DNA of 11,587 nt from JANXLS01 sp038227045 (GTDB lineage: Bacteria > Planctomycetota > SZUA-567 > H5-PLA8): assembly GCA_038227045.1 (NCBI GenBank), contig JBBRQD010000154.1:1-11587 (forward strand). Direction: 5' to 3'. This document shows positions 1 through 6,266 of this stretch, piece after piece; the first letter of the stretch is position 1; each line of letters begins with the position of its first letter. The position numbers were made by a program, and so were the translations under genes. The notes under the pieces are model-generated. The model was not told where the DNA came from, made no database searches, and was given only the letters and a program-made list of their open reading frames with translations.

Positions 1-152
1 ATCGCGCCGCGCCGGGCAAGTTGAACGAGGCGGTCGAGCAAAGGCGTATCAAGAGGATACGCCGTGCGAGGCCAACGAAGTTCAACGCCGCCCGCCGCAA
101 GCGAGAACGATGCTTTAGAAATGCGCGGGTCAATAATCGCGGATGAACGCAA
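1..152 (-). CDS. Possible partial unknown protein, 5' end only
   Basis: An open minus-strand frame runs from a TTG at 152 to the left edge without a stop. It encodes about 50 residues that look protein-like (for example GGVELRWPRT, then YPLDTPLLDRLVQLARRG). It follows the stop of the 725-residue gene by about 25 bases in the same direction, so it could be the next gene of the same unit. There is no ATG and no convincing Shine-Dalgarno, and two plus-strand frames are also partly open here. I do not recognise the family. The call rests only on composition and context. Confidence 0.25.
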   Translation of the reverse strand, partial: MRSSAIIDPRISKASFSLAAGGVELRWPRTAYPLDTPLLDRLVQLARRGA

Positions 153-177
153 AAACTTGCGATGCTTTATTAGAAAC

Positions 178-2355
178 TTATTCCACCGATCCAATCCGCA
201 CCGCACCGCTGTCCACGCTGCCTTCTTCGACGACCAGCGCGAACGCGCCGCCGTCGAGGGGCTGGGTGGGATCTTCGAGACTGAACACCTCGCGGCCGTT
301 CGCGCGCGCGGTCAGGCGCGCGCCCTCCGCGGCGAGCGACAATTCGACCGTCTGTCCGTATGTCCACGTAAAATCCGCTTCGGCCAAAACGGTGGGACCG
401 TCGAATTGTTTGATCAGCCGCAGCTTATTTTCCGGGCACAGCAGCAGCGCGTAGTAGCGCTGCATTCCCTGTACACGAATGGCGATCCCGGCGCTCCGAG
501 CCATGCGCGGGGTGACGTGGGCCTGCGCCGCGTAGTCGCGCCAATTTCGCGTGCCCTGAATCAGCAGTCCGGTGCCGTCACTCTGACAGATGCGCAGCGC
601 GGAAGTACCTTTTCCGAATTCGCATTGGGTCGCGGCGTTGACCCACGCGTGCTGCCAGGCGGTGCCGCTGCCATCCGGCGGTCCGAGTGCCGCGCGCGGC
701 GCGCCGTCCCATGAGACGTAGTCCAGATAAATCTCGCCTTCAACGGGTTTTTCAGAAAATATCTCGAGGCCCATTTCGGCGATAGGCCGGCCCAGCAGCA
801 CGGAATGCGTGCCGTCGGGATTCAACGCCTCCGTCGCGTGGGGCAGCGTCCATTGAAATTCGTGGCGCGCATCGGGCAACAGCCACTTTTCCGGCCCGCG
901 CAACGTCTGCAATTCGTCGTACTCGCCGAAATAACGGATGAACGGACGCACGCCGGCCTGGTCCTTGTTCTCAGCGCTGGCCTCAACGTACGCCCGGATG
1001 GTCTGGCCCGGATACAACGTCGGACTTCCGGTGATGCACGCGGCCCGTCCGTCGGCGTCTTTTTCGCGCGCGGGAAACACCGCCACGGCGACCCGCGCAT
1101 TGCGGTTCGCATGGATGCCGGAGAAGACCAAAGCCAAAGCGCGCTTGCCGGCGCGGCTGTGCCCGGCCACGTTCTGCAGCAGGATCAGGCCCGGCGAATC
1201 GGAACTCATCTCCGCCGCGAAACCCTGGGTGGAACCCGGCAATTCGAAATGGTAACGCGCCCCTTTCTTGGGCACGCTATAGGGCGTGTGTTGCAATTCA
1301 CGGCCCAAGCGGCTGATTGAAAGAGCCTCTGTGACCGCATCCGTCACGCAGCGCCCGGCATCGGCGCTGGGTATAAAAAGGCTGTCGTCGATCGCGGCGC
1401 GCCAGGCTGGGCAGGCGTCGATTCCGGCCAGGCCATTTTTTACGCCCAAAACACATCCGATGACGCTCAGATTCGCCGCAGTGCCCCAACCGGCGGACGC
1501 GGCCAGCCTAAGGCTCTTCAACAGGTCGCATTCGCCAAGAAGCAGCGCCATCACCACGCCGGCGAAATGCGGCACCGCGTGCCGCTCGTCAAACGCGCCG
1601 CCGCCGTATTTTTCAAGTATCAACTCGCGCGTATGCTGCCACGCATTGCCTTGGGCCTTCCATTCGCGCACATCGGCGATCAGCCGCGCGACCGCGCACC
1701 CTTTCGGCAGCGCGAACTCGCCGGCACAGACGATGTCATCGATGGAGTTGCCGCAGAAAAACGCCGCCGACACAAAAGCCGCGACGGCTTGCGCCGCGCA
1801 AACCGCTTCGCCGGCGTAACTCACGCGCGCGGCTCTTCCCGCCATGTCCGCCGCGCGATCCACATCATTGGGACGGACCATGCCCCATGCCGTGGCGCAC
1901 GGCTCCGCGCCGCTCTGCTCGGCCACCGTGCCACCACTGAGTTCGAGCGATTCGCTCAACTCGACAGGAACGCCTTTTTTCAAATGCAGATAGGCCGTGT
2001 GCTGAGCCGAATTACCCATTCCGCCCCACCACAGCACGCTGCGATTTTCGATGGCGTAATTGAGCCACGTCTGCGCGACGTGCTCGCAACTGAAGCTCGA
2101 TGCAAAGTCGAAATCCTCGAGCACGCGCACCGCCGTCAACGCGCAGGCCATGGACTCCTGCGCGAAGTGCGCGGAAAAATCCCCGCGCTCGTCCAAGTCA
2201 TAGCCGACTTTTCCAAGCTCACTCGCGGAAAGTGTCCGCGTCTTTCCCAAATAGCGCCGCCCCAAACCGGCGCCAATGGCCTGTCCCAGCAAACCCGCAT
2301 ACACACGCTCTTCATAATCGATATTCAGTTTGCGGAATCGAGCGGAAGTGGCCAT
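178..2355 (-). CDS. ADP-ribosylglycohydrolase-like protein with C-terminal LamG-like domain, probably without the usual metal site
   Basis: The 725-residue product looks like a three-part protein. Residues about 15-345 resemble the all-helical ADP-ribosylglycohydrolase (DraG/ARH) fold, recognisable from GLLGQAIGAGLG at 21-32 and GTAANLSVIGCVLG at 291-304. Residues about 360-555 are beta-rich and end in IYLDYVSWDG, like a jelly-roll module. Residues about 565-725 resemble a concanavalin/LamG-like (DUF1080-type) domain. Family enzymes remove ADP-ribose from proteins or small molecules using two metals held by a DDT motif and a DTD motif. Here the matching positions read QES (66-68) and GTA (291-293), so the metal ligands look lost or moved. 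No signal peptide is evident. The ATG follows AGGGA four bases upstream. The fold call is fairly safe; catalytic activity is doubtful, and a diverged glycan- or nucleoside-binding role is possible. Confidence 0.75.
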   Translation of the reverse strand: MATSARFRKLNIDYEERVYAGLLGQAIGAGLGRRYLGKTRTLSASELGKVGYDLDERGDFSAHFAQESMACALTAVRVLEDFDFASSFSCEHVAQTWLNYAIENRSVLWWGGMGNSAQHTAYLHLKKGVPVELSESLELSGGTVAEQSGAEPCATAWGMVRPNDVDRAADMAGRAARVSYAGEAVCAAQAVAAFVSAAFFCGNSIDDIVCAGEFALPKGCAVARLIADVREWKAQGNAWQHTRELILEKYGGGAFDERHAVPHFAGVVMALLLGECDLLKSLRLAASAGWGTAANLSVIGCVLGVKNGLAGIDACPAWRAAIDDSLFIPSADAGRCVTDAVTEALSISRLGRELQHTPYSVPKKGARYHFELPGSTQGFAAEMSSDSPGLILLQNVAGHSRAGKRALALVFSGIHANRNARVAVAVFPAREKDADGRAACITGSPTLYPGQTIRAYVEASAENKDQAGVRPFIRYFGEYDELQTLRGPEKWLLPDARHEFQWTLPHATEALNPDGTHSVLLGRPIAEMGLEIFSEKPVEGEIYLDYVSWDGAPRAALGPPDGSGTAWQHAWVNAATQCEFGKGTSALRICQSDGTGLLIQGTRNWRDYAAQAHVTPRMARSAGIAIRVQGMQRYYALLLCPENKLRLIKQFDGPTVLAEADFTWTYGQTVELSLAAEGARLTARANGREVFSLEDPTQPLDGGAFALVVEEGSVDSGAVRIGSVE

Positions 2356-2373
2356 GTTTTCCCTGCATAATTC

Positions 2374-2412
2374 AAAAAAAAGCGCCGGGCATTTTATTCA
2401 AATACCCAGCGC
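2374..2412 (-). terminator. Rho-independent terminator of the 126-aa gene
   Basis: On the minus strand an 8-bp stem (GCGCTGGG with CCCGGCGC, one G-U pair) is followed directly by eight T. The arms are 2405-2412 and 2382-2389, with the T tract at 2374-2381. It lies just after the stop of the 126-residue gene and ahead of the ADP-ribosylglycohydrolase-like gene. That gene therefore probably needs read-through or its own promoter in the short remaining gap. Confidence 0.85.
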
Positions 2413-2433
2413 ACCATTATGGCCGGCACAAAA

Positions 2434-2814
2434 TTAATGCGTTGACTCAACCGCTGAGTTCGATGCCACTGTTTGAACACCGTCGCACTTCCAGTTAAAG
2501 GTATATTCGCCCGAACGAGCGCGCGTTACTTCCAGCGGCCCGCGGCTGGTGTCCACTTCAAAAAGCATATCGCGCGCATCGTCCTTGCCGAAGCATTTTA
2601 TGGGTTTTGCCGCAAGAACATCAATATGCAATTCGCGCGCGACGACATCCACGCACGTTTTTAATTTAAGTGCCCACGCGGTGTCGGTTCCGAGGGGCGT
2701 CTTGCGCTGGAGGAGGGGTTCGTCCATCAATTTCGAGAGAGTAACGTTGGAACGCGTCGAAGGGCGGCGAATTTTAGAATCCACATGATCCAATGGAAAG
2801 CTCTGATCGTTCAT
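2434..2814 (-). CDS. Unknown protein, 126 aa
   Basis: I do not recognise this family. The product is soluble-looking, has no signal peptide or membrane segment, and is moderately charged. The N-terminal ~35 residues are probably disordered (KIRRPSTRSN). The middle carries AWALKLKTCVDVVARELHID. The C-terminal half, around DMLFEVDTSRGPLEVTRA and YTFNWKCDG, suggests a small beta structure. The start is well supported by AGGAGG at 2825-2830, ten bases upstream of the ATG. The gene stands alone: it has its own terminator downstream and a long divergent intergenic region upstream. Codon use matches the GC-rich chromosome. Confidence 0.7.
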   Translation of the reverse strand: MNDQSFPLDHVDSKIRRPSTRSNVTLSKLMDEPLLQRKTPLGTDTAWALKLKTCVDVVARELHIDVLAAKPIKCFGKDDARDMLFEVDTSRGPLEVTRARSGEYTFNWKCDGVQTVASNSAVESTH

Positions 2815-3263
2815 AAAATCAGTTCCTCCTGCGATAGTGTAAACTCCCGGCGGCTACGGTCGCCTCACTGCATAATGGTTTTTACTGAATAGTCGGTCGT
2901 CTGTCACATTAGATGTTTAGTGTTGATTCGATAGGGACACCTCGTGGGTCACTGGTTATTGAACCACATTGCGTTAACCGAAGCAAGGGTTTCAGCAATT
3001 TCTTGAACAAAAATCAGTGAAATTTAAATATTCCTTTTATGCTTTTGGGATGCTAACACGATAGCGAAAGTTTCTTCGCCACAGAGGCACAGAGGACACG
3101 GAGAACAGTTTAATGAGCAGCAAATGGTTCATTAATCCTTTGTAAACAGTATTCAAAAATAGTCGCGAGTTGTTAAGATTGGCGGCTAAAGAAGCGCTCG
3201 TTAAATGCAGATGATCTCGCCGGTCGTATCGATTCGATGTTTCCAACACGGTGCTTGAAAAAC
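2815..3263. other. Divergent intergenic region, about 450 bp
   Basis: This gap lies between the minus-strand 126-residue gene and the plus-strand phosphofructokinase. It is more AT-rich than the flanking genes and should hold both promoters, but I could not pick a convincing -35/-10 pair in either direction. Its only clear structure is the tandem CACAGAGG repeat near 3080-3104. Open frames crossing it are not convincing; one minus-strand frame (3037-3333) is just the repeat read as protein plus the antisense of pfk. Confidence 0.6.
3071..3106. repeat. CACAGAGG-type dispersed extragenic repeat
   Basis: Two exact tandem copies of CACAGAGG (3080-3087 and 3088-3095) are followed by a degenerate third unit, ACACGGAGA (3096-3104). 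Read on the minus strand it gives the spurious peptide SVSSVPLWRRNF. I recognise this as a sequence type that recurs between genes in many environmental bacterial genomes; that recognition is from memory and not computed here. There is one block in this window. Function is unknown. Confidence 0.55.
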
Positions 3264-4406
3264 ATGAAAAGCAAAACGAATTGCATCGGTATCCTGACAT
3301 CCGGCGGCGATTGCCCCGGCTTGAACGCGGCAATTCGCGGCATCGTGAAAGCGGCGACGAGCCGCTACGGGATGCAGGTGATCGGCATCCTCGACGGCTT
3401 CCGCGGCCTCGTTGAAAACAGGACGATCCCGCTCACCTATCCGGAAGTGAGCGGCATTCTCACGCAGGGCGGAACGATACTGGGGACCAGCCGCGACAAG
3501 CCGCGCAAAATGACCATGGGCGGCGACGAGATGGACATGACCGCCACTGCCGTGCGAAACGCGCAGAAGCTGGGCATCGAATGCCTCGTCTGCCTGGGCG
3601 GAGCCGGCACGCAAAAAAACGCTCTGCATCTGCATGAAGAAGGAGGGCTCAACGTCCTCACGCTTCCGAAAACGATCGACAACGACGTCGCGGAAACAGA
3701 CATCTCATTTGGATTTGACACTGCGCTGACAATCGCGACTGAAGCCATCGACCGGCTGCATACGACCGCCTCGAGCCATCAGCGCCTGATGGTCTGCGAG
3801 ATCATGGGACACAACGCGGGCTGGCTGGCGCTGGGAGCGGGTATCGCAGGCGGAGCGGAGGTCATTTTGATCCCGGAGATTCCCTACGATTTGGACGTTG
3901 TCAGCGCCTTCCTGATCGAGCGGCGGCGCAGCGGCAAACGCTTCTCGATCCTCGCCGTCGCGGAGGGCGCGATGTCGAAGGACGAGTTCCGACGGGGACC
4001 GAAGAACGGAAAAAGAGAGAAAGAGAAAAAAGACGACAAGGACACCAAAAAAGAAAAGTCGGAAAGCGGCCGCATCGTCCTGCCGGAATTTGAAGAACCC
4101 ATGGCCAGCCGGCTCGCGCGCGAACTGCAGCACACGACGGGCATCGAAGTGCGCATGACCTCGCTCGGGCACGTCCAGCGCGGCGGCAGCCCGTCGCCAG
4201 CCGATCGCTTGCTGTGCACCTGCCTCGGCGCCAAAGCCGCCGAATTGCTGGCGGCCGGCGTGTACAACGTCATGGTGGCGATGAAAGGTGGCGAGTGCGA
4301 ACCGGTGGATTTAAAAAAGGTGGCCGGCCGAAAGAAAACCGTGCCGGTGGATCATCCCTGGGTGTTGACCGCGCGCCAAGTGGGCACGTGCTTCGGCGAT
4401 ATTTAA
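3264..4406 (+). CDS. pfkA: 6-phosphofructokinase
   Basis: This cytoplasmic glycolytic enzyme phosphorylates fructose 6-phosphate to the 1,6-bisphosphate. Family motifs appear in order (numbering from the start used here): GILTSGGDCPGLNAAIRG at 9-26, GGTILGTSR near 69-77, GGAGTQKNA at 112-120, PKTIDND at 135-141 with the catalytic Asp, MGHNAG at 181-186, AEGA at 233-236, and GHVQRGGSP at 302-310. The Gly in GGAGT favours ATP over pyrophosphate as donor. The Lys of PKTIDND occurs in both ATP and PPi clades, so donor use is not settled. The Asp of the usual GGDGT is Ala. A very charged insert (about 244-269, lysine and glutamate rich) interrupts the C-terminal half. I chose the ATG at 3264 because the conserved core begins eight residues later; an ATG at 3237 would add nine residues. 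Neither has a strong Shine-Dalgarno. Confidence 0.93.
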   Translation: MKSKTNCIGILTSGGDCPGLNAAIRGIVKAATSRYGMQVIGILDGFRGLVENRTIPLTYPEVSGILTQGGTILGTSRDKPRKMTMGGDEMDMTATAVRNAQKLGIECLVCLGGAGTQKNALHLHEEGGLNVLTLPKTIDNDVAETDISFGFDTALTIATEAIDRLHTTASSHQRLMVCEIMGHNAGWLALGAGIAGGAEVILIPEIPYDLDVVSAFLIERRRSGKRFSILAVAEGAMSKDEFRRGPKNGKREKEKKDDKDTKKEKSESGRIVLPEFEEPMASRLARELQHTTGIEVRMTSLGHVQRGGSPSPADRLLCTCLGAKAAELLAAGVYNVMVAMKGGECEPVDLKKVAGRKKTVPVDHPWVLTARQVGTCFGDI

Positions 4407-4474
4407 AGGGAAAGATGAAGCACGCCGATTTTCATTCACCCGTCATCGTTCAAAAGAATTCCGCGCGGAGTGAC

Positions 4475-4504
4475 TTGAAATCCAAACGCATTGTGAAATA
4501 CTGC
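4475..4504 (+). promoter_or_regulatory. Possible promoter of tRNA-Tyr
   Basis: TTGAAA (4475-4480) and TACTGC (4499-4504) are 18 bases apart, about 33 bases before the mature tRNA. The -35 is good but the -10 is weak. The position fits, and no other candidate was seen between pfkA and the tRNA. Confidence 0.3.
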
Positions 4505-4537
4505 TCCACCCGCGCAAATCCGGCGGGCGCAAAAAAT

Positions 4538-4620
4538 GGGCAGGTGGCCGAGCGGTCAAAGGCAACAGACTGTAAATCTGTCTCCGAAAGGATACGGGGG
4601 TTCAAATCCCTCTCTGCCCA
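4538..4620 (+). tRNA. tRNA-Tyr (GTA)
   Basis: The gene folds as a class II tRNA of 83 nt. The acceptor GGGCAGG pairs with TCTGCCC (last pair G-U), with discriminator A at 4620. The anticodon stem is ACAGA/TCTGT around the loop CTGTAAA, which places anticodon GTA at 4572-4574. A variable arm typical of bacterial tRNA-Tyr follows, then a T arm with TTCAAAT. CCA is not encoded. The gene is intact and is followed directly by the integrase gene, so it is the probable integration site, with the element restoring the 3' end of the tRNA. Confidence 0.95.
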
Positions 4621-4640
4621 TTACCTATGACATAGGAGAG

Positions 4641-4666
4641 AACCCGCCAAGTGCGGGTTTCTTTTT
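4641..4666 (+). terminator. Rho-independent terminator after tRNA-Tyr
   Basis: AACCCGC and GCGGGTT form a perfect 7-bp stem around CAAGT, followed by TCTTTTT. It ends the tRNA transcript and separates it from the integrase. If recombination takes place in the tRNA 3' end, this terminator was brought in by the element. Confidence 0.85.
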
Positions 4667-4677
4667 GTCTTTACTTG

Positions 4678-4697
4678 TCGTAAACAATATCGTAAAC
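4678..4697 (+). repeat. Paired 8-bp direct repeat TCGTAAAC before the integrase
   Basis: Two exact copies of TCGTAAAC (4678-4685 and 4690-4697) are spaced by AATA, giving a 12-bp period. They lie 30-50 bases before the integrase start, where its promoter should be. They may be an operator or integrase arm-binding sites. The role is inferred from position only. Confidence 0.45.
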
Positions 4698-4727
4698 TTA
4701 AGCCCGTTACTTTTGGAGGGCTTGAAC

Positions 4728-6032
4728 ATGGCACGCGTCCGCAAACCGATCACTCGCACCGTTGAAGGCAAGAAAAACGTCGCACGGTTTTGTCATCCGA
4801 TGCGACATGGAAAAACGGTCCGATTCTTTTTGGGTGAAGACGTCGAAGCCCGGCGGAACCTTGAGGCACTCAATCGGATATTCCTTGTCGAATCGAACTG
4901 GGTCAACCCGCCGACGGACACGCCCGACCTCATTAAAACGCAATGGCTTGGCTCTGACGGGTTCGTGAAGATCAAAGCCAGGGCCGAAAACGCCGGGCGC
5001 GACATTGCCGTCCTACAGGCGGAAGTCACCAGTCTCTTGGCAATCATCGAAACGCGAGACAAGACGATACGAGACCAAAACAACGAATTAAAGGCGCTTC
5101 GCGGGAAAAAGTATTGCAAGGAAATGCTTCTCGACACGCTGGAATGCGCGTTTGGAAAGTGGCTCGCCGATTACAGCACGCCGACGGCGGATGTTGACCA
5201 CAAGCGCACAGTCAAGGGTGACGTGGCCCGATTCGTTAAGCACTTCGGTCCGAAATCAAAACTCTTCGAAATGGAAGGCAACGAAGGCAAAATAAGAGCG
5301 TGGATTCACGGACTGACGCGCACAATCGGGAAGGGCGAAAATGCGATTGTCAAGCCTTTGAGTCCCGGCCGCAAACATCATGTGCGTGTTTACTGCATAA
5401 AATTTCTGGCTGATTGCGGCGTTGAACTCGACCGGAAAGCAATCACGCCCGTCAAGCAAGAGGACATCGACAAGGCGCGCGGAGGAATCAAGGCGCTCGA
5501 CAAGCGATCTGCCGAAGCAATGGTAAAGGCGCTGCCGACGCCGTGGAATGACGTTTTCAGAATTCAGACAACAATCGGCTTGCGTCCGGACGAATGTATC
5601 ACGCTGCACAGAAATAATTTTGCAGACGACTTTTCCCGCTTAACGCTCTCGCCACTCGGGGCGCTGACGCTGAAGACCGGTGGGCGCACGATCCCTATTC
5701 CGGGCGAAATTCGTGATATGATCATGGCACGTGTCGCGCTGAATCCGATTGTGTTTCCGCATCCGAAGACAGGGAAGGCGTGGGGTAATCCCAAAAACTT
5801 TGACAAGCGCTATGCGGCGGCGCTCAAAAAAACCGCCAAGGCGCTTTCGATAGATACAACGATGGACGCAAGGACGGCCCGTAGGACGTGTGCAAGCCTT
5901 TTATTGCAGGCCGGAGAAAGCCCAGCGCGCATAGCAAGCTTATTAGGAAATACGATTGAAATGATTTTGAGCCACTACGGCGACCCCGACACTCTCAACA
6001 TGGATCTATCCGCAAGCACACTTTGCAAATAG
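4728..6032 (+). CDS. Tyrosine recombinase (integrase) of a tRNA-Tyr element
   Basis: The 434-residue protein would integrate and excise the element at tRNA-Tyr. The start is set by GGAGGG, seven bases before the ATG at 4728; the frame stays open upstream through the tRNA, but that is not coding. The N-terminus (about 1-75) resembles an arm-binding domain. Residues about 86-126 look like a coiled coil. A SAM-like core-binding region follows (about 130-240). The catalytic domain carries Arg286 in GLRPDE, Lys316 in TLKTGGRTIPIP, Arg385 in RTARRTCAS and the nucleophile Tyr417 in SHYGDP. Two usual histidines differ: HxxR is RxxR (Arg382), and LGH is LGN (Asn408). Both changes reduce the classic box but the nucleophile and arginines are kept. 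The C-terminal tail LNMDLSASTLCK is repeated in the next small gene. Confidence 0.92.
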   Translation: MARVRKPITRTVEGKKNVARFCHPMRHGKTVRFFLGEDVEARRNLEALNRIFLVESNWVNPPTDTPDLIKTQWLGSDGFVKIKARAENAGRDIAVLQAEVTSLLAIIETRDKTIRDQNNELKALRGKKYCKEMLLDTLECAFGKWLADYSTPTADVDHKRTVKGDVARFVKHFGPKSKLFEMEGNEGKIRAWIHGLTRTIGKGENAIVKPLSPGRKHHVRVYCIKFLADCGVELDRKAITPVKQEDIDKARGGIKALDKRSAEAMVKALPTPWNDVFRIQTTIGLRPDECITLHRNNFADDFSRLTLSPLGALTLKTGGRTIPIPGEIRDMIMARVALNPIVFPHPKTGKAWGNPKNFDKRYAAALKKTAKALSIDTTMDARTARRTCASLLLQAGESPARIASLLGNTIEMILSHYGDPDTLNMDLSASTLCK

Positions 6033-6044
6033 GAACTAATTTAA

Positions 6045-6074
6045 TTGACGTTTGATTCAAAAAATGCATAGAAT
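6045..6074 (+). promoter_or_regulatory. Sigma70-like promoter for the 26-aa gene
   Basis: TTGACG (6045-6050) and TAGAAT (6069-6074) lie 18 bases apart, just after the integrase stop. Transcription would start near 6081 and give a leader of about 30 bases before the 26-codon gene. This is the best promoter match I saw in the window. Confidence 0.55.
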
Positions 6075-6110
6075 AACTCGCAGAAAACCGCAATTTCTGA
6101 AGGAGTTTCC

Positions 6111-6191
6111 ATGAATGCATCTGATGTTTTTCGAGAAATTCGTTGTTGCCTTAGCATGCTGAACATGGACTTGAGCGCCAGTACAATTTGA
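6111..6191 (+). CDS. 26-residue peptide sharing the integrase C-terminal tail
   Basis: An ATG at 6111 follows AAGGAG by five bases, and a good promoter lies about 37 bases further up. The 26-residue product begins MNASDVFREIRCC and ends LNMDLSASTI. Nine consecutive residues (LNMDLSAST) equal the integrase tail. In those nine codons eight bases differ and every change is synonymous, including CTA/TTG for Leu and TCC/AGC for Ser. That pattern argues for selection on the peptide and against recent DNA duplication or chance. It may be a real micro-protein, for example a competitor for whatever binds the integrase tail, or the 3' stub of a second, diverged integrase. No family is known to me. Confidence 0.55.
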   Translation: MNASDVFREIRCCLSMLNMDLSASTI

Positions 6192-6266
6192 ATAAAAATT
6201 AAAGAGATGCTTGGGGAAAGTTCGTAATTTATTCTTTCAACTTTGACCTATATGGAGGGTAAGGCG

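Noticed and set aside
43..63. Perfect 8-bp hairpin GGCGTATC/GATACGCC as a terminator
   Set aside because: Only TTT follows on the minus strand, and it lies within a possibly coding frame; the position does not decide its role.
805..2370. Long plus-strand ORFs opposite the ADP-ribosylglycohydrolase-like gene
   Set aside because: GC-rich codon shadows, rich in Arg and Ala, with no family features and no ribosome-binding sites.
3037..3333. Minus-strand ORF of 98 codons containing SVSSVPLWRRNF
   Set aside because: It is the dispersed repeat plus the antisense of the pfkA start; no ribosome-binding site.
3705..4172. Minus-strand ORFs opposite pfkA
   Set aside because: Shadows of the phosphofructokinase gene, which explains the region fully.
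4536..4727. N-terminal extension of the integrase frame through the tRNA
   Set aside because: The frame is open by chance across tRNA-Tyr and its terminator; the ATG at 4728 has GGAGGG at the proper distance and begins a typical integrase.
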